A program made the translations under genes and the position numbers. Below, piece by piece: positions 18,265 through 29,002 of a DNA stretch of 64,000 bases (positions within the stretch are counted from its first letter, which is position 1; each line of letters starts with the position of its first letter). The DNA comes from Shewanella holmiensis (GTDB taxonomy: Bacteria > Pseudomonadota > Gammaproteobacteria > Enterobacterales > Shewanellaceae), in contig NZ_JAMTCD010000015.1 of the NCBI RefSeq assembly GCF_025370255.1, forward strand, positions 42,242 to 106,241. Reading direction: 5' to 3'. The notes under the pieces were generated by a model. The model saw only the letters and a program-made list of their open reading frames with translations, did not search any database and was not told the origin of the DNA.

Positions 18265-19275
18265 ATGCCATTACTCGATATTAGAAACCTTACCATAGAG
18301 CTGGATACCGACACGGGTAGGGTCGCTGTGCTCGAGAAAGTGAGTTTGACCATGAATCCTGGCGAAATCCATGGACTAGTTGGTGAATCAGGATCTGGCA
18401 GAAGTATTCTGGCAAAAGCCATTCTCGGTATTCTTGGTCCAAACTGGCATGTTATTGCCGACAGAATGATGTTTGATGGGCAAAACTTATTAGAGTTAAC
18501 CGCAAAAGAGCGTCGCTGTATTATGGGTAGTGATATTTCGATGGTTTTTCAAGATCCCTCAGGCAGCTTAGATCCGGTTAAGACCGTCGGCAGTCAATTA
18601 ATCGAGGCCATCACTCCCAATAAAAATGTGCCTTTTTGGCGTAGGTCAAAAGATACTTATTTAAACGCCCAAAAATGGCTCCATAAAGTCGGCATTAAAA
18701 GTCCTAAAGCCTTAATGAAATGTTTTCCTTGGGAATTATCTGAAGGCGAATGCCAAAAAGTCATGATTGCTATGGCTGTGGCAAACCATCCCAAGTTGCT
18801 AATAGCTGACGAACCGACCAATTCGATGGAATTAAACACCCAAGCACAAATTTTCAGACTACTATCGCAGTTAAATCAGCTACAAAATGTGTCCATTTTA
18901 TTAGTCAGCCATGAACTTGAGACCTTAGTTCAGTATTGTGACCACCTCACGGTGCTGTATGGTGGGCAAATGATGGAATCTGGCTTGACATCAGAATTAG
19001 TCTCAAGCCCTTTTCACCCTTATACACGGGCCTTGTTAAAGAATTTACCTGATTACACTGGTAAGATGCGTCACAAATCCAACTTACCAACACTACAGGG
19101 TTCATCACCATCGGTTCAGAATCTGCCTGCAGGCTGTCGTCTGGGGCCTAGATGTCCAGAAGCGAAGCGTCAATGTGTTAAACAACCCAATTTAGAGCAA
19201 TTAAAAGATCGTGCATTTGCATGCCACTTCCCTTACAAAAATGAGCAAGAAGCCGATGACAACACCTTTGCTTAA
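18265..19275 (+). CDS. sapD: SapD ABC transporter ATPase with altered Walker A
   Basis: 336 residues, OppD/DppD type. It begins MPLLDIRNLTIE, as SapD does. Walker A reads GESGSGRS, so the invariant Lys is Arg (AGA codon near 18401). The signature is the SapD-type LSEGECQ rather than LSGGQ, Walker B is LLIADEP, and the C-terminal Cys-rich oligopeptide-transporter domain (CRLGPRCPEAKRQC) is present. Conservation elsewhere argues it is a live protein; reduced ATP turnover at this site is an inference. It overlaps sapF by 20 nt. Confidence 0.92.
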   Translation: MPLLDIRNLTIELDTDTGRVAVLEKVSLTMNPGEIHGLVGESGSGRSILAKAILGILGPNWHVIADRMMFDGQNLLELTAKERRCIMGSDISMVFQDPSGSLDPVKTVGSQLIEAITPNKNVPFWRRSKDTYLNAQKWLHKVGIKSPKALMKCFPWELSEGECQKVMIAMAVANHPKLLIADEPTNSMELNTQAQIFRLLSQLNQLQNVSILLVSHELETLVQYCDHLTVLYGGQMMESGLTSELVSSPFHPYTRALLKNLPDYTGKMRHKSNLPTLQGSSPSVQNLPAGCRLGPRCPEAKRQCVKQPNLEQLKDRAFACHFPYKNEQEADDNTFA

Positions 19276-20041
19276 AGTGACTAACCTAAGTAAACAGTAC
19301 TTAACAGGTTATAAGGGATTTACGCCACAATATTATGATGCCTTAATGCCAGTTTCATTTGAGCTTGAGCGAGGTGAAACCTTGGCGATTGTCGGTGAAG
19401 TTGGATCTGGGAAATCGACCTTGGCTCGTATTCTTGTCGGTGCAGAGCAGCGCAGCAGTGGCGATATATTTTTTGAAGGCGAGGCCTTAGAGTCACGTAA
19501 TTTAAAGCAACGCTGCCGTCTAATCAGAATGATATTTCAGGATCCAAACACGTCGTTGAACCCTAGATTAACTATTGGTGATTTATTAAATGAGCCACTG
19601 CGTTTCAGTACTGATTTATCTGCCGAAGAGCGTAAAGTTCAGGTTATTGATACCTTAAGGAAAGTCGGTTTATTACCCGAACATGTTAATTTTTATCCGC
19701 ACATGGTGTCTGAAGGACAAAAACAACGTGTGGCAGTGGCCAGGGCATTGATGCTAAATCCTAAGATTATTATTGCCGATGAAGCGTTAACGGCACTTGA
19801 TTTATCGGTGCGTTCACAGATCATCAACTTACTCTTAAAGCTTCAAAGAGAGCTGGGTTTATCCTATATTTTTGTGTCCCATAATTTAAATATCATTAGG
19901 CATATCAGTGATAAGGTGATGGTGCTGCAAAATGGTTGCTTAGTTGAAAAAGCCAAAACAGAAGACTTATTCACGTCACCACAACATGAATACACTCAAA
20001 GGCTTATTCAAGAGCAAAGTCAATTTATGCAAAAGCGTTAA
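19256..20041 (+). CDS. sapF: SapF ABC transporter ATPase
   Basis: About 261 residues from the ATG at 19256 (MTTPLLKVTNLSKQY), which matches the family start; earlier in-frame starts at 19211 (GTG) and 19241 exist inside sapD. Walker A GEVGSGKST is intact, the signature is VSEGQKQR, and Walker B is IIIADEA. It lacks the long C-terminal oligopeptide domain. In a SapD/SapF heterodimer this subunit keeps the canonical Lys that SapD lacks. Confidence 0.93.
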   Translation: MTTPLLKVTNLSKQYLTGYKGFTPQYYDALMPVSFELERGETLAIVGEVGSGKSTLARILVGAEQRSSGDIFFEGEALESRNLKQRCRLIRMIFQDPNTSLNPRLTIGDLLNEPLRFSTDLSAEERKVQVIDTLRKVGLLPEHVNFYPHMVSEGQKQRVAVARALMLNPKIIIADEALTALDLSVRSQIINLLLKLQRELGLSYIFVSHNLNIIRHISDKVMVLQNGCLVEKAKTEDLFTSPQHEYTQRLIQEQSQFMQKR

Positions 20042-20146
20042 ACTGCTCCAACCACTGGCCAAATTAGGCACTTTCGACAAAAATCAGTGCCATTTCACCG
20101 ATGAACTTATTATCCTAGTGCCAACTAAAAAGGAAGAAACTGACTT

Positions 20147-21349
20147 ATGATTATTAAACCCAAAATTCGTGGCTTTATTTGTACCACGACTCACCCTGTT
20201 GGTTGTGAGGCTAACGTCAAAGAACAAATCGAACTCACTAAAGCCAAAGGTAAAATATCAAACGGCCCTAAGAAAGTATTAGTTGTCGGTTCATCAAGTG
20301 GTTATGGTTTATCTTCACGTATCGCTTCAGCATTTGGTAGTGACGCGGCCACAATCGGTGTATTTTTTGAAAAACCAAGCTCAGAAACCAAACCCGGTAC
20401 TGCAGGTTGGTATAACTCTGCCGCGTTTGATAAGTTTGCTAAAGCCGAAGGTTTATATTCAAAAAGTATAAACTGCGATGCTTTCAGTCATGAAGCTAAA
20501 CAAAAAGTCATTGAGCTGATTAAAGCAGACTTAGATCAAATTGATATGGTGGTTTATTCACTGGCCTCTCCAGTGCGTAAATTACCAGATACTGGTGAAG
20601 TTATCCGTTCAAGCCTAAAACCTATGGGTGAAACCTATAGCGCAACAGCAGTCGATACTAACAAAGACACCATTATTGAAACCTCAGTTGAACCTGCTAC
20701 AGAACAAGAAATTGCCGACACTGTGACGGTCATGGGCGGACAAGATTGGGAACTGTGGATGGAAGCCCTTTCACAGGCTGGTGTATTAGCTGATGGCTGT
20801 AAAACCGTAGCTTATAGCTATATTGGTACCGAGATCACCTGGCCAATCTACTGGCACGGGGCATTAGGTAAAGCCAAAATGGATTTAGACCGTGCCGCGC
20901 ATGCGTTAAATACCAAGTTGTCTGCAACTGGCGGCAGTGCCAATGTTGCTGTGCTTAAAAGTGTAGTAACCCAAGCAAGTTCTGCCATTCCGGTAATGCC
21001 ATTGTATATCGCCATGGTATTTAAGAAGATGCGTGAAGAAGGTCTTCATGAAGGCTGTATGGACCAAATTTATCGTATGTTCAGCGAGCGTTTATACCGC
21101 GCTGACGGTCAAGCGCCTGCAGTAGATGAATCAAATCGTTTACGCTTAGATGACTGGGAATTACGTGAAGAAATTCAGAAGCATTGCCGTGATCTGTGGC
21201 CACAAGTGACCACTGAGAATTTATCTGAGCTAACCGATTACCGCGAATACAAAGAAGAATTTTTGAAGCTATTTGGCTTTGGTATTGAAGGTATCGATTA
21301 CGAAGCTGATGTCGATCCAAATGTAGAGTTTGACGTGATTAGCCTATAA
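20147..21349 (+). CDS. fabV: FabV trans-2-enoyl-ACP/CoA reductase (NADH)
   Basis: 400 residues, typical for FabV. The cofactor loop [18 protein letters not shown] and the Tyr-x8-Lys active site ([10 protein letters not shown], near residues 235-244) are present. It catalyses the last step of each fatty-acid elongation cycle. FabV enzymes are insensitive to triclosan compared with FabI. It is preceded by AAGGAAG, lies 105 bp after sapF, and ends at a strong terminator, so it probably has its own promoter. Confidence 0.96.
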   Translation: MIIKPKIRGFICTTTHPVGCEANVKEQIELTKAKGKISNGPKKVLVVGSSSGYGLSSRIASAFGSDAATIGVFFEKPSSETKPGTAGWYNSAAFDKFAKAEGLYSKSINCDAFSHEAKQKVIELIKADLDQIDMVVYSLASPVRKLPDTGEVIRSSLKPMGETYSATAVDTNKDTIIETSVEPATEQEIADTVTVMGGQDWELWMEALSQAGVLADGCKTVAYSYIGTEITWPIYWHGALGKAKMDLDRAAHALNTKLSATGGSANVAVLKSVVTQASSAIPVMPLYIAMVFKKMREEGLHEGCMDQIYRMFSERLYRADGQAPAVDESNRLRLDDWELREEIQKHCRDLWPQVTTENLSELTDYREYKEEFLKLFGFGIEGIDYEADVDPNVEFDVISL

Positions 21350-21368
21350 TCAATATTGTCATACCATT

Positions 21369-21395
21369 AAAAACCAGCCACCTAGGCTGGTTTTT
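21369..21395. terminator. Terminator after fabV (bidirectional)
   Basis: An 11-bp stem AAAAACCAGCC / GGCTGGTTTTT with an ACCTA loop and flanking T tracts, between convergent genes. Confidence 0.92.
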
Positions 21396-21439
21396 TGTTA
21401 TTTTATTAGCCATGTATTACAGCCCCCTGCACTGCAAGT

Positions 21440-22318
21440 TTATGTAATTGCTAAATAGATTTTAAGATTAACATTCTCATCATCATTCCCCATATCAAAG
21501 CGTTCAAATGTTAATGGCTGCTCTCTAAGCTGATAGTTCATCTTTGTCAGCCAAGTGCCATACAAATACTTTATTTTACCGTTTAATTCATCTTGAGAAC
21601 CATTATGGGATAACACCGCATAGCGTCCTTTAGGCAATGTTTTTACCTTAAAATGAGCAGAGCCAGACAATACCTCCTGTAACGCGCTTAACTGTGCTTG
21701 AGATACACTTACACCAATGTCGATTGAATAATTGTGGCTGTGATCCTGAGGCAAAGAATAAATAAAATTGAATGTACGCTGTTGCGATGGCAGTAAGCTG
21801 TGTGCTTTTCTAAACGCAATTAAGGCCTGAATAGACTGAGAAACATATAATGCAGGGCCACGATGTTCAATCATCAGCAATTCAAGCTCTTCCAGCGTCT
21901 CAACGCGAATATTGGCATCTAAATAGCCTAATTGTTCATGCCCTTCTGAGAACGTTTTGAACGGCTGTTGCTTCGCAAAAAAATTGGCCCAGTTTGGCGC
22001 TTGTCTAAACGATTCAGGGCTTTGACCAATACTGAGAGTAAAACCATCAACAAATGCCGTGGTTGAGGCATAACCTGCTATTTGAGCAACGTGTTCAATA
22101 CCCACTGACTTATCAAAACTTAAGGTTTGAGCCGCTTCCATATTGCGTAATAATGATAAATAGTCCTTGAATTGAGTATGATACAAACTATGGAAAATAA
22201 ATTCGAAATGATTAACTGGAACCCCAGCTTTGTCCGCTAAAAGTGCGAGCGACAGGTTTTCACTTAAATGCTCATCAATGAATTGTAAAACATGCTCAAA
22301 TTGTTGTTCTAGAGCCAC
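21440..22318 (-). CDS. AraC-type regulator with GyrI-like effector domain
   Basis: 292 residues. The HTH is N-terminal (residues ~5-105, with LALLADKAGVPVNHFEFIFHSLY and AQIAGYASTTAFVDGF). The C-terminal half (from ~125) resembles GyrI-like small-molecule-binding domains of the Rob/SbmC class. The start is GTG at 22318, preceded by AAGG; an ATG two bases upstream is out of frame and hits a stop. The DNA-recognition helices look weaker than usual for AraC. The ligand is unknown. Confidence 0.82.
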   Translation of the reverse strand: MALEQQFEHVLQFIDEHLSENLSLALLADKAGVPVNHFEFIFHSLYHTQFKDYLSLLRNMEAAQTLSFDKSVGIEHVAQIAGYASTTAFVDGFTLSIGQSPESFRQAPNWANFFAKQQPFKTFSEGHEQLGYLDANIRVETLEELELLMIEHRGPALYVSQSIQALIAFRKAHSLLPSQQRTFNFIYSLPQDHSHNYSIDIGVSVSQAQLSALQEVLSGSAHFKVKTLPKGRYAVLSHNGSQDELNGKIKYLYGTWLTKMNYQLREQPLTFERFDMGNDDENVNLKIYLAIT

Positions 22319-22441
22319 ATTAGCGCCTTATTTTTATCAATGTTTACGTTAAAGCTACGAACTATTATTCACGTCTTGAAGGTTCAGGGGAACGTAGTCA
22401 ATCTTCATCATAAATACAAAGTCTGATTTTTAGAAACAAAA

Positions 22442-22468
22442 AAGCCAAGGTCATAATCACCTTGGCTT
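22442..22468 (-). terminator. Terminator of ppiD
   Basis: A 10-bp perfect stem AAGCCAAGGT / ACCTTGGCTT, followed on the minus strand by a T run. Confidence 0.9.
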
Positions 22469-22485
22469 ATTATTGCTAATCAAAA

Positions 22486-24360
22486 TTACTCAGCTACAGG
22501 ATATTCAATTGTTGCTTTCGCTTTAAGAGAATCAATCACTGCACGATAATCAGCTTGTCCGTATTGACGAGCAAGACCTTCTTTTACTGACTGTAATGCA
22601 CTTGCTTCAATAGTCTCAGCTGCATTAACTTTATCAAGCACAACGACAGCATATCCTGAACCTAATGCAGCGGTATCAATTGACACAGCCCCAGCTTCTG
22701 GCGCAGGCATCTTGAAAGCTTTATTGGCAATGGCAGCATCAATGTCTTGATTAAAACGGCCTAATTTAGACACAGTGATCAGTTGAGCATCTGTAAGAGC
22801 AAAATCACCCGCTTTTAGTTGAGTCATGTAACCCGCTGCTTTTTCACGGGCTGTTTCATTGGCTTTCTCTTGTTTAAGACGTTGCACTATGTTGGTTTCA
22901 ACTTTATCGAAACTCAAAGTGCCAGCATCCAGATGCTGCTTAACACGAATAACCACTACATGATTAGGCTCAAGTTCAATCACATCGCTGTTCATGCCAC
23001 TTGTCAGTACTTGATCTGAAAACGCAGCTTTAACCAGTGCAGGTTTGTTCAAGTTAGCCGGTGGGTTATCACGGGTAAATAAACCTGTTGTTTGCACTTC
23101 TTTTTTAACGGCGTTAGCAGTATCTAACAAAGTGTCAGGAATTTCATAACTGGTATCAGCAAGCTTAGTCTGTAAACCATAAAAGATATCTAGTGCTTTC
23201 TTTTCTTTAACTTGAGCAATAATTTTATCTTTTACATCATCAAACGCAGCTACAGCACCTGGCTGAATATCAACTAATTTGATGATATGGAATCCGAACT
23301 CACCTTTAACAACACCTGATACTTGCCCTTTTTCAAGACCAAATAACGCTTCATCGAATGCAGGATCCATCACGCCCTGTTCAAACCAGTCAATTTGACC
23401 GCCCTGCTCAGCACTGAATTGATCTTCTGATTCTGTTTTAGCTAATTCAGCAAAATCTTCACCCGCTGCGATACGAGCCGCAATGGCTTCTAATTTAGCC
23501 TTGTCAGCCGCATCATCGCCACTCGCGGCATAGATGTGACTTGCTAAACGTTTTTCGGGCGTTTGGTATTGTGCTTGATTATCTTCATAATTTTGGCTGA
23601 TTTCAGCATCATCAACTGAGACATCTTTAGCAATATCATTAACATTTAACTCAACATATTCTAGGCTAACCTGCTCAGGACTATTAAATTGAGTTAAGTT
23701 ACTGTCGTAATATGCTTTAGCATCTTCCGCCGTCACGTTTGCAGTAGCAAGGAAAGGCATTGCATCCACGGCGATATAACGAATGTCGCGAGTTTGATTC
23801 TGAACTTCAGCCAATTGCTTAGCTTCACCATCTAGGACAAAGTCGCTACCTAACAAGGCGTTTAATAACTGACGACGTGTCATATCGACATGCATCATAT
23901 TACGGAACGTTATAGGCTGATAATTTAGTTGGCGTAAAACCGCTTGATAACGATCGTTATCAAATTGGCCATCAGTTTGAAAAGCCGGTTCACTGAAAAT
24001 TGCTTGTTTTATTTGTTCGTCTGATACGCGCAAACCAAGATCACTTGCAGCTTGATCAACCAAAGCATTTGCCACTAAGCGATCTAACACACTGGCTTTA
24101 ATACTTTGCATGTAATTGTCATCAGCAGATAAGGCATCAAACATTTCGCCATATTGCTGCTTCAAACTTGCACGTTCATTTTGGAAAGCTTGTTCTAATT
24201 CAGCTTCAGGAATTTCAGTACCATTAACAATAGCAGCTGGAACACCAGTGTTAGAGCCTAAATAGCTACTGACACCAGCAAAAGCAAATGAAAGTATCAC
24301 AAGAATTAGAATCGTTTTAGCAACAACTCCCTGTGATCCTTCGCGGATTTTTTCTAACAT
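22486..24360 (-). CDS. ppiD: PpiD periplasmic chaperone / peptidyl-prolyl isomerase
   Basis: 624 residues, matching E. coli PpiD (623). The order is: cytoplasmic start MLEKIREGSQG, one membrane anchor (residues ~14-33), SurA_N-like chaperone region, a parvulin domain around residues 265-365 (EKRLASHIYAA, EQGGQIDWFEQGVMDPAFDEALF, GFHIIKLVDIQ), and a second helical chaperone part. It is held at the inner membrane near SecYEG and helps newly exported proteins fold. It follows hupB, as is common in gammaproteobacteria. Confidence 0.96.
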   Translation of the reverse strand: MLEKIREGSQGVVAKTILILVILSFAFAGVSSYLGSNTGVPAAIVNGTEIPEAELEQAFQNERASLKQQYGEMFDALSADDNYMQSIKASVLDRLVANALVDQAASDLGLRVSDEQIKQAIFSEPAFQTDGQFDNDRYQAVLRQLNYQPITFRNMMHVDMTRRQLLNALLGSDFVLDGEAKQLAEVQNQTRDIRYIAVDAMPFLATANVTAEDAKAYYDSNLTQFNSPEQVSLEYVELNVNDIAKDVSVDDAEISQNYEDNQAQYQTPEKRLASHIYAASGDDAADKAKLEAIAARIAAGEDFAELAKTESEDQFSAEQGGQIDWFEQGVMDPAFDEALFGLEKGQVSGVVKGEFGFHIIKLVDIQPGAVAAFDDVKDKIIAQVKEKKALDIFYGLQTKLADTSYEIPDTLLDTANAVKKEVQTTGLFTRDNPPANLNKPALVKAAFSDQVLTSGMNSDVIELEPNHVVVIRVKQHLDAGTLSFDKVETNIVQRLKQEKANETAREKAAGYMTQLKAGDFALTDAQLITVSKLGRFNQDIDAAIANKAFKMPAPEAGAVSIDTAALGSGYAVVVLDKVNAAETIEASALQSVKEGLARQYGQADYRAVIDSLKAKATIEYPVAE

Positions 24361-24391
24361 CTGAATTCTCGCTTGTTGCGACTAAAATAAA

Positions 24392-24418
24392 AAGGCGCAT
24401 CTCTTGTCGATGCGCCTT
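24392..24418 (-). terminator. Terminator of hupB
   Basis: A 10-bp stem AAGGCGCATC / GATGCGCCTT with a 7-nt loop, followed on the minus strand by TTTTATTTT. Confidence 0.85.
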
Positions 24419-24571
24419 GTTTACATGGAGTTATCAGACGCTACCCAGGGTATAACCCAATACTCCGAATATCAATGACTTAACAATTGATATTTCATTT
24501 CGTAAAAAGCACCGCCATAGCAGTGCTTACATTACGAATGCCTTAATAAAGGCAGCGTTATTAACTATTTC

Positions 24572-24844
24572 TTAGTTAACAGCGTCTTTAAGCGCTTTGC
24601 CAGCTTTGAATGCAGGAATCTTCGCAGCAGCAATTTTAATTTCTTTACCCGTTTGTGGGTTACGGCCAGTACGCTCAGCACGTTGACGTACTTCAAATGT
24701 ACCAAAACCAACTAGAGAAATTTTATCGCCTTCTTTTAAGCCTTCAGTCACAGCAGCAATAAATGAATCTAGTGCACGACCAGCAGCAGCTTTAGAAATA
24801 TCAGCACCAGAAGCAATTTTCTCGATTAGTTCAGATTTGTTCAT
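24572..24844 (-). CDS. hupB: DNA-binding protein HU-beta
   Basis: The ATG at 24844 follows AAGGGG and gives the standard 90 residues ([20 protein letters not shown]). An upstream ATG at 24877 would add 11 residues foreign to the family. The DNA-binding beta-arm contains the [11 protein letters not shown] segment with the conserved intercalating Pro. It is a nucleoid protein; the lon-hupB-ppiD order is the usual one. Confidence 0.97.
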   Translation of the reverse strand: MNKSELIEKIASGADISKAAAGRALDSFIAAVTEGLKEGDKISLVGFGTFEVRQRAERTGRNPQTGKEIKIAAAKIPAFKAGKALKDAVN

Positions 24845-25106
24845 GTCATCCCCTTGAATGTTATTGTCGCGCCGCAACCAAATCCATGTTTAGAGCGGTC
24901 TGCGGAGGCTTTTTGTTTAAAATTCGACACTATGTCAAATTTCATAGAAAACCAAAAAAATAAAAATTGGATACAGCTCAAAGTCAGGTGCGCCAAGGGC
25001 TTGGTGTGCCTGACTCTCCACAAACCTAGGCTACCACAGCTAAGCGTTTTGTTAAGCCCCTTTTTTCACTTTTTTTATGCTCTAGAGCACTTTTTTTACT
25101 AAACAG

Positions 25107-27458
25107 CTACTTTTTAACCACTTCGAAGCCTTCAACCGGGCGTTCAAGCGCTAATTTCAATACTTCATCAACCCAACGAACTGGATGAATTTTCAAATCT
25201 GCTATGACGTTTTGTGGAATTTCTTCCAAATCACGCTCATTTTCTTTGGGGATCAACACGTGTTTAATGCCACCACGATGAGCTGCCAGTAGTTTTTCTT
25301 TTAAACCGCCAATCGGTAAAACCTCACCTCGAAGAGTGATTTCACCGGTCATGGCCACATCACTGCGCACAGGGTTACCAGTTAAGCTTGACACTAAAGC
25401 CGTACACATCGCCGCACCTGCTGAAGGACCATCTTTTGGTGTAGCGCCTTCTGGCACGTGCACATGAATATCACGCTTCTCATAAAAATCAGCATTGATA
25501 CCTAACTGTTCAGCCCTAGCCCGTACAACTGTCATTGCCGCTTTAATCGACTCTTGCATCACATCGCCTAACGAACCGGTATAGGTAAGTTTACCTTTAC
25601 CAGCAACGGATGTTGCTTCGATAGTAAGTAAATCTCCACCGACTTGAGTCCAAGCTAAACCAGTGACCTGGCCAATTTGGTTGCTCGATTCTGCTTTACC
25701 GTAATCAAATCGTTGCACGCCCAAAAATGATTTCAGGTTATCTTGGTTAACTTCTACGGTTTTAACCGATTTATCTAATAAAATCTGCTTAACCACTTTA
25801 CGGCAAATTTTAGATAACTCACGTTCTAAAGAACGCACGCCCGCTTCACGAGTGTAGTAGCGGATGATGCCTAATATGGCACTGTCATCTACTTTAATTT
25901 CTTTCGCTTTTAAGCCGTTGCGCTCAATCTGCTTTGTCAGTAAGTGCTGTTTAGCAATATTAAGTTTTTCATCTTCGGTATAGCCAGATAAACGGATCAC
26001 TTCCATACGGTCTAATAAAGGACCGGGAATGTCCATTGAGTTAGACGTTGCAACAAACATTACGTCTGACAAATCATAATCCACTTCTAAATAGTGGTCG
26101 TTGAATGTCGCATTTTGCTCTGGATCTAATACCTCAAGTAATGCTGACGATGGATCGCCACGCATATCTGAGCTCATTTTATCAATTTCATCTAAAAGGA
26201 ATAATGGGTTTTTAACGCCCACTTTAGCCATTTTTTGGATGATTTTACCTGGCATAGAACCAATGTAAGTACGACGATGTCCGCGAATTTCAGCTTCATC
26301 ACGCACGCCACCTAATGCAACACGCACATATTCGCGGCCAGTCGCTTTAGCAATAGACTGACCAAGTGAAGTTTTACCCACACCCGGTGGCCCGACTAAG
26401 CATAAAATCGGCCCTTTTAATTGCTTAACTCGGCTTTGAACCGCCAAATATTCCAAAATACGTTCTTTTACTTTTTCAAGACCGTGATGATCGGTATCTA
26501 ATACGTCTTGCGCCTTGGCCAAATCACGTTTAATTTTTGAACGTTTCTTCCAAGGTACTGACGTCATCCAATCAACATAGCTACGCACAACCGTGGCTTC
26601 TGCTGACATTGGTGACATCATTTTTAACTTATTCAATTCAGCACTGGCTTTGTCTTTGGCATCTTTTGGCATGCCTGACTCTTCAATCTTTTTGCCTAAT
26701 ACTTCAAATTCGTCATGGCTTTCATCAATATCGCCAAGCTCTTTTTGAATGGCTTTCATTTGCTCATTCAAATAGTACTCACGCTGACTTTTTTCCATCT
26801 GCTTTTTAACACGGGTGCGAATGCGCTTCTCAACTTGCAACAAGTCAATTTCCGCTTCCATCATAGCCATCAGGTATTCTAATCGCTCACCAACATTGAT
26901 CATCTCAAGCACAGACTGTTTGTCTTCAAGCTTAAGAGGCATGTGAGCTGCCATAGTGTCAGCTAAACGAGCCGCTTCATCAATTCCGGTTAACGAAGTC
27001 AGTACTTCTGGAGGAATTTTCTTATTTAATTTGATGTAACCCTCAAACTGGCCGATAGCACTGCGAACAAGCACTTCTTCTTCTTTTTCTGCCAGAGATT
27101 CAGATTCTAAGTATTCAGCTGTTGCAACAAAAAAGGCTTCATCTTGAGTATAACGAGTAATTTTAGCGCGTTGACCACCTTCTACGAGCACTTTAACAGT
27201 ACCGTCAGGTAGTTTTAACAGCTGCAAAATAGAGGCAACTGTGCCGATATCAAAAATATCGTCTTTTGTTGGCTCATCAAGATCGGCATCTCGTTGTGCG
27301 ACTAATAGAATTTGTTTGTCTTGTTCCATTGCTGACTCTAAGCAACGAATAGATTTTTCCCGTCCGACGAATAGCGGAATAACCATATGGGGATATACCA
27401 CTACATCACGTAGGGGTAATACGGGGAGTTCGATATGCGCTTCACGCTCTTGGGTCAT
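25107..27458 (-). CDS. lon: ATP-dependent protease Lon
   Basis: 783 residues from the ATG at 27458 ([18 protein letters not shown]), matching E. coli Lon at 784. A longer frame from 27530 runs into the promoter and is not credible. It holds the LON substrate-binding N-domain, a coiled coil, the AAA+ module with Walker [10 protein letters not shown] and Walker [10 protein letters not shown], and the Ser-Lys protease domain (catalytic Ser in DGPSAGAAM, Lys in the [16 protein letters not shown] segment). It is a cytosolic quality-control protease with a sigma-32-type promoter just upstream. Confidence 0.98.
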   Translation of the reverse strand: MTQEREAHIELPVLPLRDVVVYPHMVIPLFVGREKSIRCLESAMEQDKQILLVAQRDADLDEPTKDDIFDIGTVASILQLLKLPDGTVKVLVEGGQRAKITRYTQDEAFFVATAEYLESESLAEKEEEVLVRSAIGQFEGYIKLNKKIPPEVLTSLTGIDEAARLADTMAAHMPLKLEDKQSVLEMINVGERLEYLMAMMEAEIDLLQVEKRIRTRVKKQMEKSQREYYLNEQMKAIQKELGDIDESHDEFEVLGKKIEESGMPKDAKDKASAELNKLKMMSPMSAEATVVRSYVDWMTSVPWKKRSKIKRDLAKAQDVLDTDHHGLEKVKERILEYLAVQSRVKQLKGPILCLVGPPGVGKTSLGQSIAKATGREYVRVALGGVRDEAEIRGHRRTYIGSMPGKIIQKMAKVGVKNPLFLLDEIDKMSSDMRGDPSSALLEVLDPEQNATFNDHYLEVDYDLSDVMFVATSNSMDIPGPLLDRMEVIRLSGYTEDEKLNIAKQHLLTKQIERNGLKAKEIKVDDSAILGIIRYYTREAGVRSLERELSKICRKVVKQILLDKSVKTVEVNQDNLKSFLGVQRFDYGKAESSNQIGQVTGLAWTQVGGDLLTIEATSVAGKGKLTYTGSLGDVMQESIKAAMTVVRARAEQLGINADFYEKRDIHVHVPEGATPKDGPSAGAAMCTALVSSLTGNPVRSDVAMTGEITLRGEVLPIGGLKEKLLAAHRGGIKHVLIPKENERDLEEIPQNVIADLKIHPVRWVDEVLKLALERPVEGFEVVKK

Positions 27459-27496
27459 GGCTCGATTCCGTTTCATGAAAAGACTTATTACTGAGT

Positions 27497-27524
27497 ATAT
27501 TGGGGTCATGTACTCAGTTTCAAT
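27497..27524 (-). promoter_or_regulatory. Heat-shock (sigma-32) type promoter of lon
   Basis: On the minus strand TTGAAA, a 12-nt spacer, then CCCCAATAT, close to the RpoH consensus (CTTGAAA / CCCCATNT). The -10 box lies ~39 nt before the chosen lon ATG. Heat induction of lon is known in E. coli. Confidence 0.75.
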
Positions 27525-27538
27525 GGTCAATACGAAAA

Positions 27539-27559
27539 AAGGAGCCCAATGGACTCCTT
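27539..27559 (-). terminator. Terminator of clpX
   Basis: Minus strand AAGGAG / CTCCTT stem extended by CCA/TGG across one mismatch, followed by a T run, 30 bp after the clpX stop. Confidence 0.75.
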
Positions 27560-27588
27560 ATTTTTCAACTTATTACCTAGCTGTACAT

Positions 27589-28869
27589 TTATTGTTCGCC
27601 AGATACAGCCTGAGCTTCATTATTTTCATAAATCAGAATAGGGGCTGATTCACCTTTAACGACTGACTCATCAACAACGGCTTTAACAACACCGTCTTGT
27701 GAAGGAATATCGTACATAGTGTCAAGCAAGATACTTTCAACAATTGAACGTAAACCACGAGCACCAGTTTTACGGTTCATGGCTTTGTTAGCAATGGCTT
27801 TCAATGCATCATCACGGAATTCAAGCTCAACATTTTCCATCTCAAATAATGCGGCATACTGCTTAGTTAGCGCATTTTTAGGCTGAGATAAAATCTGAAT
27901 TAACGCATCTTCGTCTAATTCAGTCAATGTTGCTACCACAGGCAAACGTCCGATAAACTCTGGGATTAAACCAAATTTAACTAAGTCTCCAGGTTCAACT
28001 TGCCCTAAGGTTTCAGAAATCGTGGCTTTATCAGCCTCACCTTTAACTTCGGCACCAAAACCAATACCTGTACCCGTATGGGCACGCTGTTCAATCACTT
28101 TCTCAAGGCCTGCAAATGCCCCACCGCAGATGAATAGGATTTTAGAGGTATCAACCTGTAAAAACTCCTGCTGAGGATGCTTGCGCCCACCTTGAGGAGG
28201 CACTGATGCAACAGTTCCTTCAATCAACTTAAGCAAAGCCTGCTGAACGCCCTCACCTGACACATCACGGGTAATTGATGGGTTGTCAGACTTACGGCTG
28301 ATTTTATCAATCTCGTCGATATAGACTATGCCACGTTGTGCTTTTTCCACATCGTAGTCGCATTTTTGCAGTAACTTTTGAATGATGTTTTCAACGTCCT
28401 CGCCCACATAACCGGCTTCGGTTAACGTGGTAGCATCTGCCATAGTAAACGGCACATTTAGCGAGCGCGCTAAGGTTTCGGCTAATAATGTTTTACCACT
28501 GCCCGTTGGGCCAATGAGCAAAATATTACTTTTACCTAATTCTACGCCATCTTTGGGAGACGCATTTTTAAGACGTTTGTAGTGATTGTATACCGCGACA
28601 GCTAAGACTTTTTTAGCTTTATCTTGGCCAATAACATAGTCATCTAAGTGATTACGTAATTCATGCGGCGTAGGTAATTTGTCATCATCACGCTTAGGAG
28701 AAATCTCTTTGATTTCTTCACGGATAATGTCATTACACAATTCCACACACTCATCGCATACATATACCGATGGGCCAGCAATCAGCTTTCTGACTTCATG
28801 TTGGCTTTTTCCGCAAAAAGAGCAGTACAGCAGCTTTGTGCTGTCACCGTTATTTTTGTTATCGCCCAT
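27589..28869 (-). CDS. clpX: ClpX AAA+ unfoldase
   Basis: 426 residues. The N-terminal zinc-binding domain has four Cys ([14 protein letters not shown], then CDECVELC). The AAA+ core has Walker A GPTGSGKT, Walker B YIDEIDK and the ClpP-docking loop (IGF). ClpX unfolds substrates and feeds them to ClpP, encoded 133 bp upstream. The ATG follows GAGGTAG. Confidence 0.98.
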   Translation of the reverse strand: MGDNKNNGDSTKLLYCSFCGKSQHEVRKLIAGPSVYVCDECVELCNDIIREEIKEISPKRDDDKLPTPHELRNHLDDYVIGQDKAKKVLAVAVYNHYKRLKNASPKDGVELGKSNILLIGPTGSGKTLLAETLARSLNVPFTMADATTLTEAGYVGEDVENIIQKLLQKCDYDVEKAQRGIVYIDEIDKISRKSDNPSITRDVSGEGVQQALLKLIEGTVASVPPQGGRKHPQQEFLQVDTSKILFICGGAFAGLEKVIEQRAHTGTGIGFGAEVKGEADKATISETLGQVEPGDLVKFGLIPEFIGRLPVVATLTELDEDALIQILSQPKNALTKQYAALFEMENVELEFRDDALKAIANKAMNRKTGARGLRSIVESILLDTMYDIPSQDGVVKAVVDESVVKGESAPILIYENNEAQAVSGEQ

Positions 28870-28946
28870 TATTCTACCTCTGGTTGCAGCCTAGACCTTA
28901 CGTCTGAGCTCTGCTTGTCGATATGCTTTGAATGCTGCATACCCAA

Positions 28947-28975
28947 GTTATTCTCACAATTAATGTAAGAATAAC
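28947..28975 (-). other. Hairpin in the clpP-clpX gap
   Basis: An 8-bp inverted repeat (GTTATTCT / AGAATAAC) with a 13-nt loop lies between clpP and clpX. It could be partial attenuation or RNA stabilisation; it lacks a T tract. Confidence 0.4.
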
Positions 28976-29002
28976 CTAGTCACAGCAAAAAATCAGCTTG
29001 TA

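Noticed and set aside
24854..25102. ORFs on both strands between hupB and lon
   Set aside because: No ribosome site or family pattern; this is the hupB promoter region.
27241..27648. 135-residue plus-strand ORF over the lon start and clpX end
   Set aside because: It crosses a promoter and a terminator of genes on the other strand, and its composition is that of an antisense frame.
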